Source of the DNA: Solirubrobacter sp963798325
GTDB lineage: Bacteria; Actinomycetota; Thermoleophilia; Solirubrobacterales; Solirubrobacteraceae
Direction of reading: 5' to 3'
NCBI GenBank assembly: GCA_963798325.1
Contig: CAWCSS010000006.1
Coordinates: 62,001 to 126,000, forward strand
Length of the DNA stretch: 64,000 nucleotides
A program made the position numbers and the translations under genes. Each line of letters begins with the position of its first letter. Within the stretch, counting starts at the first letter, position 1. The notes beneath the pieces are model-generated. The model was not told the DNA's origin. It ran no database searches and saw only the letters and a list, made by a program, of their open reading frames with translations. Of this stretch, positions 51,037 to 60,513 are shown piece by piece.

Positions 51037-51235
51037 CCGCGCTGGGGTCGGCTTGGTGCGCTTGCCGCTGGTTGGGCCTGGATGCTCATGTCGCTCTCCG
51101 ATCGCTCGCTGCTGTCCTGGTAAGCGTGCGACAGGGCGGGCGCGCGATCCATGCCGTTTGGGGTGCCGGCGATGCGGCATGAATGCGACGTCTGAAGGCA
51201 TTGGCTGATCGCGACGGCTGGCGGAGGCTTGCGCC

Positions 51236-52201
51236 ATGCACACGAGCACTCAGGAGTCCATGGAAGTGGCGCCGACCATGCGAGCGCTGTGTCTCCACAC
51301 GCGCGGAGGCCCTGCCGGCCTCACCCTTACTCGAGTCCCCGTCCCGCTCCCGGGCACCGGCGACGTCCTCGTGCGGGTTCATGGCGCGAGCTACACGCCG
51401 GGCGAGTTCGACTGGCCTTCGACGTGGATCGATCGTTCTGGTCACGACCGTCGGCCGACGGTGCCCGGTCACGAGGTGTCCGGTGTGGTCGTCGACCTCG
51501 GTTGGGGCGCGTCCGGGTTCGCCGTGGGTGACGAGGTGTTCGGGCTGACGGATTGGTACCGCGACGGGACGTTGGCCGAGTACGTGGCCGTGGAGGCGCG
51601 CAACCTCGCACACAAGCCCGAGCGACTGGATCACGACGTCGCGGCCACGATGCCGATGCCGGGCCTGACCGCCTGGCAGGGTCTGTTCCGCCACGGACGC
51701 GTCCAAGGCGGCGAGACCGTGCTCGTGCTCGGAGCCGCCGGCGGCGTCGGCGCCGTGGCGGTGCAGTTGGCTCGCGACGCGGGGGCCCGGGTGCTCGGGC
51801 TCGGCCGGACCAACGAGGTCGCGGCCATCGGCCGCGCGGGTGCCGACGTCGTCCTCGACGGCACGAACGAGGATCTCGGCGGGGAACGCGCGGACCTGGT
51901 GTTCGACACCGTCGGAGGGACGGTCCTGGAACGCTCGTGGGCGCTTCTGAAGGACGGCGGCACGGTCGTCTCGATCGCCGAGCCACCGTCATCCGTGCGC
52001 CTCGCTGAGCACGGTGCGCGCGGCGTCTACTTTGTCGTGGAGCCACATCGCGAAGGCCTTCAGGAACTCGCGAGGTGCATCGACAGCGGCGTCCTGGAGC
52101 CTCGGGTCGGCGTCACCTGCGCGCTTGATGAGGGCCGTGAAGCCATCCTGACGAAGGAGCGCGGGGGCATCCTTGGCAAGGTCGCGCTCACGGTGGCGTG
52201 A
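51236..52201 (+). CDS. NADP-dependent quinone-oxidoreductase-type dehydrogenase
   Basis: 321 residues; ATG 51236 has GGAGG 8 bases before it, though later Met codons (51260, 51278) are possible. MDR superfamily: GHEVSGVVVDLGWGASGFAVGD, then the Rossmann motif VLVLGAAGGVGAVAVQLARDAGA (AxxGxxG class of QOR). No catalytic zinc ligands are visible, so a zeta-crystallin-like NADPH:quinone or enone reductase is likely. Intact and alone, 69 bases before the first LAL regulator. Confidence 0.86.
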   Translation: MHTSTQESMEVAPTMRALCLHTRGGPAGLTLTRVPVPLPGTGDVLVRVHGASYTPGEFDWPSTWIDRSGHDRRPTVPGHEVSGVVVDLGWGASGFAVGDEVFGLTDWYRDGTLAEYVAVEARNLAHKPERLDHDVAATMPMPGLTAWQGLFRHGRVQGGETVLVLGAAGGVGAVAVQLARDAGARVLGLGRTNEVAAIGRAGADVVLDGTNEDLGGERADLVFDTVGGTVLERSWALLKDGGTVVSIAEPPSSVRLAEHGARGVYFVVEPHREGLQELARCIDSGVLEPRVGVTCALDEGREAILTKERGGILGKVALTVA

Positions 52202-52270
52202 GAGCGCCGTCAATACTCAGACGCGGCTCATTGGCGAACGGCCTGGTCGGAGCGTAAGCTGCCGGACCGC

Positions 52271-54955
52271 GTGAACCGTGCGTTTCCGATCCGCGGAAGG
52301 CAGACAGCTCTGTCAGTCATCGCCGAGCACCTGGCGGCTGTGTCACGTGGCGACGGAGGCGTGCTGGTGGTGCGCGGTGGCGATGGCATGGGGGTTACGC
52401 GCCTGCTCGAAGAAGCGCGGCAGCGCGCGTTGCACGCAGGAATGGGTGTCGGGTTCACCACAGCTTCGGCCGGGGACCGGCTTGTGCCGCTCGGCCAGTT
52501 GCTGGAGGCCGTCCAGGACCTCACGTCAGCGAGCGGAGGGACCCGCGCTCGCGGTGACTATCAGGCACTCGTGGAGACCCAGAAGCGCTTGCACGAGCGC
52601 AGCGCTGCGGCTCCGGTGCTGCTCTGCCTCGATGACTTTCAGCTCAGTGACCCTGAGAGCTTCGCCGGAGTGCGTCACCTGGCGGCGGAGTTGGCCGGCC
52701 GCCCCGTTGGCTGGGTGCTGGGCGTGCGCGGCCATGCGTGGCCCTGGGAACTCGAGTCAACGTGGTCGGCCCTGGAGCGTGACGGTGCCCGGCACGTGAC
52801 GCTGACGCCGTTGGACCCGGAGGCCGTGGGCCAGATCGCCACGGATTACTTCGGCCGTCCCGCGGGGGCGTCGCTGCGGGCGCTGCTGGCTCGAGCAGGA
52901 GGCAATGCCGGCCTGCTCGCCGCGCAGCTTCGGGGCCTTGGGGAAGGAGGCTTCGTCATCGGCGATGACGAGCAGGTCGAACTGCTGCGGCAGGAGTTGC
53001 CGGCGCTTGTCCGCGACCTCGTACGCGACCGGCTGCAGGACCTCTCCCCGACGGCCCAGGAGGTCCTGCGGGCCGTGGCCGCGCTTGGCCCGACGTGCAC
53101 GTTCCCGAACCTCACGGCGATGCTGGAGATCGGCGCGGCCGCGCTGTTGGCGTCGCTTGACGAGCTCGTGCAGTCCGGGGTCGTCTGTACCTCGCACGAT
53201 CGCATCCTGCTGATGGAGCCTTTGGTCGGCGACGCGGTGATCGCCTCGCTCGCACCGTCGCTGTGCCGCGCGTTGCAGCGCCAGGCGGCGGACGTGCTCG
53301 TGAGCCAGGGCGGCGAGGCGGCGGAGATCGCTGCGCGCCTGTTGGCGAGCGTCGAAGCCGGCGACGAGGATGCGGCGGGAGCGTTGTTGGATGCGTCGCA
53401 ACGTCTCGGCGCGCTGGACCCGAGCGTCGCGGCGGATGTCGGCAGTGAGCTTCTGGAGCGGGTGAGCGCGGACGATCCGCTGTATGGCGCGATCGCCGTG
53501 GAGACGGCCGTGCTGCTGCACGGTGCCGGGCGGCACGCGCGTGCGACCGCAGTTGCCGAGGTGGCCTTCGGTAATCCGATGCCGGCGGAGACTGAAGGCC
53601 GGTTGCGCTCACGCGTCGTGACGGCAACCGGCTTGTCCGGTCACGATCAGGCCCAGGTCGCACGGTTGGCCCTTGCGCGCCCAGGACTCTCGGCCGCGCT
53701 CAAGCGCCGCCTGCGTGTGAGCCTCTTGGCGGGGCTCGCCGGTGCAGGGGCGATCGAGGAGGCGAGGTTGGTCGCGAAGGCCGTCACGGCCGACGACGCG
53801 CCAGCCGTCGACCGGACCCACGCCGACGACGCTGCGCGTCGCGCGCACGCGCTGGCAGCTGTGTCCTACGTGCACGGGGCCATCGATTGCGCTCTGGAAC
53901 TCCTGCGCGAGGCTGAGGCACACCATCCGACCTCGGACGCGACCCGCGCGACGGTGGACCTGGCCCGGAGCGAGGCCCTGTCGATGCGGCAGCCGCCCGA
54001 TGACGCGCTCGCGCTTTCGACCGCGCGAGTGTTGTGGGCGCGACGTACGCGCCAGACGGTCGCCGCCCGCCTGTGGCACGGTCTTCGCGGACGTCAGCTG
54101 CTGCACGCAGGGCGGCTGGCCGAAGCCGCCGAGGAATTGGGTGTCATCTTCTCGCCGCAGCCGAACGTCCACAGCAGCGAGGACGCGGCGGCGCTGGTTG
54201 CCTTTGCCCGCGTGTCGGCTCACCTTGGGCGGCCCGAGGATCTCGCGGCCGCCGTGACGGAGGCTCGGCGTGCGGCCACGGATCCCTCACCCGAGATCCG
54301 GCGTCAAGTCCTGTGGCTGTTGGGGACCGCCGCGGGAGACCGAGGGGGACCTGCCGACCTCCCCGAGCTTCCGCGCAATCCGGCCGACGTGGCCGATCCA
54401 GCGCGCCTGGTGCGCGTGGCGCGCTCGTGCGCGATCGCGGACGAGGCGACTGTCGCGGCGGCGGTCGCGGTCGCGGTGCAGCGCCGCGACGCGACCCCTG
54501 CCTCTGCGTTGCTCGCGGCGGGAGCGCAGCACGCCGGCGGGCTGCGCGCCCGCGACCCCGTGGCCGTGCAGGCCGCCGGGACGTGGCTGACCAAACTCGG
54601 CCGCCCGGTCGATGCGGCTCAGGCCTCCGAGGACGCCGCAGGACTCCTGACCGATCCGTTCCAGCGCATCGCGGCGCTCCGTGCGGCCCACCGCGTGTGG
54701 GCGACGATCGGGGCGACCGCGGACGCAGCGCGGGTTCTCGACGAGATCGAAGCGGCCGGACCGTGGCAGGGACTCACCGCCGCCGAGCGGGCGATCGCCG
54801 AGCTCGTCGCCGGCGGCCTGACCAACCGCAAGGTCGCCACGCGGCTCGCCGTCTCACCGCACACGGTCGACGACCACCTGCGCAGCGTGTTCGCGAAGCT
54901 GGGCGTGCACTCCCGCGTCGAGCTGATGCGGCTTCGGCACGGCATCACCGAGTGA
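52271..54955 (+). CDS. LuxR/LAL-type regulator with degenerate Walker A
   Basis: 894 residues from GTG 52271. N-terminal AAA/STAND ATPase (residues ~1-200): the Walker A position reads GGDGMGVTRLLEEA, with Val where the catalytic Lys should be, so ATP hydrolysis or binding is probably lost. The Walker B-like LLCLDDFQLSDPES is retained. A long helical TPR-like domain (about 200-800) follows, then a LuxR helix-turn-helix LTAAERAIAELVAGGLTNRKVATRLAV with HTVDDHLRSVFAKLGV. MalT-type proteins of this size sense a ligand in the TPR region. Ends GTGA into the next regulator, so the two are coupled. Ligand unknown. Confidence 0.88.
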   Translation: MNRAFPIRGRQTALSVIAEHLAAVSRGDGGVLVVRGGDGMGVTRLLEEARQRALHAGMGVGFTTASAGDRLVPLGQLLEAVQDLTSASGGTRARGDYQALVETQKRLHERSAAAPVLLCLDDFQLSDPESFAGVRHLAAELAGRPVGWVLGVRGHAWPWELESTWSALERDGARHVTLTPLDPEAVGQIATDYFGRPAGASLRALLARAGGNAGLLAAQLRGLGEGGFVIGDDEQVELLRQELPALVRDLVRDRLQDLSPTAQEVLRAVAALGPTCTFPNLTAMLEIGAAALLASLDELVQSGVVCTSHDRILLMEPLVGDAVIASLAPSLCRALQRQAADVLVSQGGEAAEIAARLLASVEAGDEDAAGALLDASQRLGALDPSVAADVGSELLERVSADDPLYGAIAVETAVLLHGAGRHARATAVAEVAFGNPMPAETEGRLRSRVVTATGLSGHDQAQVARLALARPGLSAALKRRLRVSLLAGLAGAGAIEEARLVAKAVTADDAPAVDRTHADDAARRAHALAAVSYVHGAIDCALELLREAEAHHPTSDATRATVDLARSEALSMRQPPDDALALSTARVLWARRTRQTVAARLWHGLRGRQLLHAGRLAEAAEELGVIFSPQPNVHSSEDAAALVAFARVSAHLGRPEDLAAAVTEARRAATDPSPEIRRQVLWLLGTAAGDRGGPADLPELPRNPADVADPARLVRVARSCAIADEATVAAAVAVAVQRRDATPASALLAAGAQHAGGLRARDPVAVQAAGTWLTKLGRPVDAAQASEDAAGLLTDPFQRIAALRAAHRVWATIGATADAARVLDEIEAAGPWQGLTAAERAIAELVAGGLTNRKVATRLAVSPHTVDDHLRSVFAKLGVHSRVELMRLRHGITE

Positions 54956-57651
54956 TCCATCGCCTCCCGCTGCGCGGGCGGGACGCGGCGCTCGACGAGC
55001 TCGCCGAACGCATCGCCCAGGCACGTGCTGGTAGCGGCGCCGTCCTGGTCTTCGAGGGAGCGCGAGGGATGGGGAAGAGCCGGCTGCTCGAGGAGGCGGG
55101 GGCGATCGCCGGCCGGTCCGGGATCGGTGTCAGCCATGCCGCCGCCGTCGCGGGCGCACAACTCGTTCCGCTGGCGCCGCTGCGTGACGCGTTGCGGACC
55201 GTCGATCGCGGCATGGACCTGATCGCGTCGCTCGAGCACGGGCGAGACGCGGTGCCGATGCTTGAGCCGCAGCTCATCTGCCTCGACGATCTGCATTGGG
55301 CCGATGCGGCGACGCTGACCGCCCTGCATACCTTGTCGGCGTCCCTGCACAAGATCCCGCTCGCTGTGGTCGTGGCCCTCGACCCGGCCCAGATGCGTGA
55401 TGCGTCGTCACGGGCCGCTGCACCGTTGCGCGCCCGCGTCGCGCTCGAGGCGCTCGACGACGCCGCGGTGCTCCAGCTGGCCAAGGACGCGCTCGGCGTC
55501 GAGCCTGCTCCGGCGCTGCAGCAACTGCTCCATCAGGCGCGCGGCGTGCCGGCCGAGCTCGAGGCCCTCCTGCTGGGTCTTGCTGAGGAAGGCCGGGTCG
55601 TCGTGCAGGACGGTCAATCGCACGTGCGGTCGCTCGACGCCCTGCCGGCGCGCATGCATACGCGCGTTCGCGAGCGTCTCAGCAAGCTCGACGCGCTGGG
55701 ACGACAGCTCGCGGTTGCCGCGGCGGTTCTTGGGCCGGACTGCACCCCGCGTCAGCTGGCCGTGATGGTCGAGCGCCGCTCGGTGTCCGACACCGTCGGT
55801 GAACTGGTGGCCGCTGGGTTTGTCGAACGTAGGGCCGATGGTCGTTTGCAGTTGTTGGGGGTCGAGACTCGCCAGTTGCTTCTGAGCACGCTCTCGCAAT
55901 CTGCCGTCACCGCGCTGCAGCGGCAGGCCGCGGCGTTGCTGGTCAGTGAAGGCGCCACCGCGCTCACGGTGGCCGATCAGGTGCTCGCCGGTGCGCGCCC
56001 GGGCGACGGCAGCGCCGCTCGGACGCTGCTGGAGGCAGCCCAGTCGCTGCTGGCCGTCGACCCGTCGCAAGGCGCCGATCTCTGCCGTCAAGCGATCACG
56101 CTTCCCGACTACGGCGACCCGGTCCGCGCCGAACTCGCGACAGCCGCGGTCCGCCTGCTGCACGCGGCGGGCCGCACCGACGAGGCCAGGACCTGGGCGG
56201 CCCGCTGGGGCCAGGATCTCGCCACCCCGGTCGAACGCGCTGCAGTCCTGCTGGAGGCATCAGAGCTGTTCTCGCTTCCGGCCGACGTGTGCGCGGAGGC
56301 GAACCGGCGTGCGCTCGCCTTGGACGGTATCGACGCCGTTTCCCGAGCCCGCCACCAGGCCGGGCTGATCCTCAACCTAGCCATGGCGGGGCGGTTGCCC
56401 GAGGCCCAGCGACAGCTCGAGGAGACGGCGAAGTCAATCGCGGACGCCGGTGACCCCCGGGCGGACAGCACGTGCGCGCTCGCCGAATCGGTGCTCGACA
56501 TTGCGCGCGGACAGTACGAGCGTGCCTTGCCGGAGCCGGCTTCGGCGGGCTGGACGGACAGCGTCCGCGCGGACTGCGTCGCGATCCTGCGCTGCAGCGC
56601 AGTGCTGACGGCAGGGCGTCTAGAGGACGCGCTCGACATCAGCAACGCCGGTACCGACGCGTCGCGGCAGCACGGTCAGCACTGGGCGGCGCGCATGTGG
56701 ACCGGGCTGCGCCTGCGGGCGTTGCTGGCCCTTGGTCGTCCACTGGAAGTGCTGGTCGGCGTCGAGCCGTACGTGCCCGCGCGTGTGCCGGAGGCAGCGG
56801 CGCTCGCGGCCGTCGCCACGGCGGCAATTCACGTCGGCGATCTCAGGGCCACGCAGGCCTGTGCCGCAGCGGCCAGGGTGGCGTCGGACGATGCTCCGCC
56901 GGAGGTGCGACAACACGCCGCCTGGGTCATCCTGCGCTGCGCCGACGCGTCAGGCGACGAGGGCGGGATCGCCACGTGGGCGGGACACGCACACGTGGAG
57001 CAGGGAGCCGCGCTGCCACGGCTGGAGCCTTCACCCGGCGACGCGGTCGTGCTGACCCGGCTTGCGCTCAGCGCGGGCGACCCTGAACTGGCGCGCGCGG
57101 CCGCCGCCCGCGCGGGAGCCCGGGCGTTGCTGAACCCGGGCTCCGCGTATCTGTCCGCGTTCGCGGCGCACGCCGCAGCGCTCGTGGCGGACGCGCCGGC
57201 TGGACTCGCCGAGGCCGCCGCACAACTCCAAGAAGCAGGCGCGGTGCTCGCCCGGGCCTCCGTGCTCGAGGATCTCGGGCAGATGTCCCTGCGCGCGGTC
57301 ACGACACGCGCCGACGGTATCCGCTGGCTGGACGAAGCCCTGGCGACCTACGAGCGCGCTGGCGCGGAACGAGACGCCGCGCGCGTGCGCCGCCGGTTGC
57401 GCGGCGCGGCGCAGCGGCGCCGACCGACCGCTCGACCCGCGCCGGCGAGCGATCGCGACGAACTGACGGCGGCTGAGCGCCGGGTCGTTGAACTCGTCGC
57501 GTCCGGGTTGACCAATCGCGAGGTCGGCGAGCGCCTGTCGATCTCCGCCAACACAGTCGGCACCCACCTCCGGCACGCGTTCGCCAAGCTCGGTGTCTCG
57601 TCGCGACGCGAGTTGGTCTTGCGAGCGCTCACGCCGCCGGACGCGCCTTAG
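54952..57651 (+). CDS. LuxR/LAL-type regulator (second of the cluster)
   Basis: 899 residues from GTG 54952, overlapping the previous stop. Its ATPase part is intact: Walker A GARGMGKSRLLEEAG and Walker B LICLDDLHWADAATL. A TPR-like middle region (ALAAVATAAIHVGDLRATQAC and similar) precedes the C-terminal helix-turn-helix LTAAERRVVELVASGLTNREVGERLSI. Because the first gene lacks the Walker Lys while this one has it, they may act as a mixed pair. Convergent with the third regulator; the stop codons overlap by 4 bases. Confidence 0.88.
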   Translation: MIHRLPLRGRDAALDELAERIAQARAGSGAVLVFEGARGMGKSRLLEEAGAIAGRSGIGVSHAAAVAGAQLVPLAPLRDALRTVDRGMDLIASLEHGRDAVPMLEPQLICLDDLHWADAATLTALHTLSASLHKIPLAVVVALDPAQMRDASSRAAAPLRARVALEALDDAAVLQLAKDALGVEPAPALQQLLHQARGVPAELEALLLGLAEEGRVVVQDGQSHVRSLDALPARMHTRVRERLSKLDALGRQLAVAAAVLGPDCTPRQLAVMVERRSVSDTVGELVAAGFVERRADGRLQLLGVETRQLLLSTLSQSAVTALQRQAAALLVSEGATALTVADQVLAGARPGDGSAARTLLEAAQSLLAVDPSQGADLCRQAITLPDYGDPVRAELATAAVRLLHAAGRTDEARTWAARWGQDLATPVERAAVLLEASELFSLPADVCAEANRRALALDGIDAVSRARHQAGLILNLAMAGRLPEAQRQLEETAKSIADAGDPRADSTCALAESVLDIARGQYERALPEPASAGWTDSVRADCVAILRCSAVLTAGRLEDALDISNAGTDASRQHGQHWAARMWTGLRLRALLALGRPLEVLVGVEPYVPARVPEAAALAAVATAAIHVGDLRATQACAAAARVASDDAPPEVRQHAAWVILRCADASGDEGGIATWAGHAHVEQGAALPRLEPSPGDAVVLTRLALSAGDPELARAAAARAGARALLNPGSAYLSAFAAHAAALVADAPAGLAEAAAQLQEAGAVLARASVLEDLGQMSLRAVTTRADGIRWLDEALATYERAGAERDAARVRRRLRGAAQRRRPTARPAPASDRDELTAAERRVVELVASGLTNREVGERLSISANTVGTHLRHAFAKLGVSSRRELVLRALTPPDAP

Positions 57652-60447
57652 GCGGACGCGTCGCGTTCGCGCACGAGCTTGGTGAGCTCCACACGCGAGC
57701 TGATCCCGAGCGTGCTGAAGGCGTGACGCAGGTTCGCGCTGACCGTCTCGGGTGGGAGTGACAGGCGCCGCCCCACTTCGCGGTTGGTCTGCCCTTCGGC
57801 CACCGATCGCACCACGCTGAGCTCCGTCGGCGTGAGCGCCGCCCAGCCCTTGCGGTTTGTGCCCGCAGCCGCCGCGGCGTCATCCTCGCCAAGGGCGATC
57901 AGGAGCCCCTGGACTCGCTCGACTTCGGCCGTCGCCCCGGCCGCGGACCAGGTGACGAGCGCCTCGCGCAGCAGGGCGATACCCAGCTCGAGCTGCCCCG
58001 AACGAAGGACGACGGCGTGCGCGTCCTCCAAGGCGGCGGCCAGCATCAGCGGCCGGCCTGCGGTCCGCAGCAATTGCACGGCCCGCAGGATCTCGGACGG
58101 GTCGTCGTGTATACAGGCCACGAGCGTGCGCCGCCGACGCGGCCAAGAGCGGGACGTCCGGGTTCTCGCGCTCGTAGAGCTCAGCCTGCTCGACCGCGGC
58201 AGCGGCAAGCTTCGGCCGTTCACCGGCGAGCGCGGTGCGCACGACCAACGGCGGGTGCGCGGCCTCTGATCCCCACTGGGTCGCCACCGCGTAAGGCAGC
58301 TCTTCGTCCTCGAGCCACGCTGCGGCCTCGGCGTGCTCCCCGCGCAGGTTTGCGGCGACGGCCAGCGTCCAGCCCGCCCAGCGCCGGCGGGTCGGGTTGC
58401 CGCCCGCGTGAATGGCTCTCGCGCGACGTTCCAGGTCGGCGAGCGACGCCTGGTCGCCCGTGTGCAGCGCGACGGTGACCCGGGTGAACACGGCGAGCGG
58501 CTCCATCGCCGAGTCGACGAGGCCAGAGGTCATCTCGGCGGCCTCGACGTGCGCTCGGGCGTCTCCGATCCGGCCGGCCTCGAGCAGCATCTGGCTGCCG
58601 TAGGAGAGCCAGACCCAGAGCGACCAGTCGTCGCGGTCGCGCTGCGCGGAGGCCATGCCCTCCTCGTAGAGCGCGAGCGCATCGTCGAGGCGGCCGAAGT
58701 CCGCAAGCACTCTCGCGCGCACCGCTTGGACGGACGTCACACCGACGACTCGGGTCTGGGCCGCTTCGACCCGGAGAAAGTGCCCATGGGCCGCGTCGTG
58801 GAGCGCGAGGGCGGCGGCGTAACGACCTCGTGCGTGCTCGAGGATCGCCATTCCGAGCGTGGCGAACCCGAGTGCGGTGGGATCACCCGACTCGCGTGCC
58901 GCCTCCAATGCGGAAGGAGCGACCTCCCAGGCTTCCCGGAAGCGGCCGGCAACCGGCAGGTTGAGCGCCAGGCCACTGAGATGGCGGGCGCGCACCGGTG
59001 CGGAGAGTCCGGGAAGGCCCATGACGCGCAGGACGTCGGCCTCCGTGCGCGCGGACCGTGACCACTGCACGTGCGTCGTGATGTGGCTGAGCAGCAGGTC
59101 GGCCTCGTCCTCGCCGCCGACCATCCCGTCGAGCACCTCGCCGGCGACGTCGTCGCCCTCGGTGAAGCGCAGGGCCGTGTAGAGCAGCGCGACCGTCTGG
59201 GACAGGGTCGCCGCGCGCTCCGGATCGTCGTGGGCGGTGAGCCGCAGCGCTCGCAAGCTCAAATCAGCCGCCGCGCCGACATCGGAGGCCCTCAGCACCC
59301 CGACCGCTTCCTGCAGCGCGGCGATCGCCGCCGCGTCGCCGACTTCAGCGCTCACGGCGAGGTGGTGCGCGACCGCCACCGGCCCGGCGTCCAGTTCGCG
59401 CAGGACGGTTGCGGCCTGGGCGTGCAGCCCGCGGCGCAGCGGTTCGGGCAGCGTGGCGAGCACCGCCTCGTGCAACAGGTCGTGCCGGAAGGCGAGGCGG
59501 TCGTCGGCCTCGGTGAGCAGGTCCGCGGCCATCGCCTCTTCGAGCGGACCGATGATGGCCGTGGCCGGGCGCTCGAGCATCGCGGTGAGCAGCTCGAAGG
59601 AGAACCGCGAGCCAAGGATTGCCGCCACCCGCAAGACCTGTCTCGCTTCTGGGGAGAGATCCTCCAGGCGCTCGGTCATGGACTTCCCGAGCCGGTCGGG
59701 CAAGCGGTCGGCGGTCAGCTCGGCACGTCCGGACACGACGTGGACCAGATCCTCCTCGATCAGACCCTCGAGGAGTTCGTTGAGCATGAACGGGCTGCCC
59801 TGCCCGCGCTCGGCCAACCGCAGCAGCTTCGAGTCACCCTCTCCGCCGAGGGCATCGGCGACCACTTCTCTGACGGCCATCCCGTCGAGCGTCTCGAGCT
59901 GGAGCGTGACGGCTCCATCGCGACGCAGGAGCGTCGTCGTGGCACGCAACTCAGCGGAGACCTCCCGCGTGCGGCTCGCGAGGAGCCAGATCACCGGCAG
60001 GCCCGCCAGGCCGCGGGGCATGGTGCGCAAGGCCAGCAACGTGCCCGGGTCCGCCCACTGCATGTCGTCGACGATGATCAGCAGAGGGCCGGCCTGCGCG
60101 GCGAGTTCCAGCAGCGCCTGCAGTTCCTGCACGAACCAGTAGGGCTGCAGCGGCTCCGAGCCCAGGGCCCGCAGTTGATCCCGGCTCAAGAGCGGTTCGA
60201 TGCCTTGGAAGAACGCGCCGAGCAGCGGCTCGAACGGCTCTCCCGGATGTTGAGATGAACGCCCAGTCGCGACGCGGAACCCACGCTCGATAGCCACCGC
60301 GCGTGCCTCGTCCAGCAGGCGGCTCTTCCCCATCCCCGGGCCACCTTCGACCAGCAACGTCGCGCCCCGCCCGCGGCGCGCGCCGTCCATCGCTGCGGTG
60401 ATCGAAGCCAGCTCGCGTGCGCGGCCTCGGAGTGGGCGAGGGGCCAT
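57648..60447 (-). CDS. LuxR/LAL-type regulator (third), one frameshift
   Basis: About 933 residues from ATG 60447. Walker A GGPGMGKSRLLDEARA, Walker B LLIIVDDMQWADPGT, then TPR-like repeats (ARVLADFGRLDDALALYEEG, VALHTGDQASLADLERRA). The C-terminus is LTPTELSVVRSVAEGQTNREVG with SSRVELTKLVRER. The frame changes near 58110, between AHARGL and HDDPSEILRA, the usual single-base type. It is divergent from the fourth regulator across 66 bases. Confidence 0.87.
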
Positions 60448-60513
60448 CGGTCGGCGAGACAGTATCGGGCCGCCGGCACCCCGACAAGCGCCGCTCGGCC
60501 CCCCCGTGAATGG

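Noticed and set aside
54034..57651. A 1205-residue version of the second LAL regulator extending into the first
   Set aside because: The upstream part is out of frame with the first gene's real protein and is Arg/Ala-rich shadow sequence; the real start is GTG 54952.
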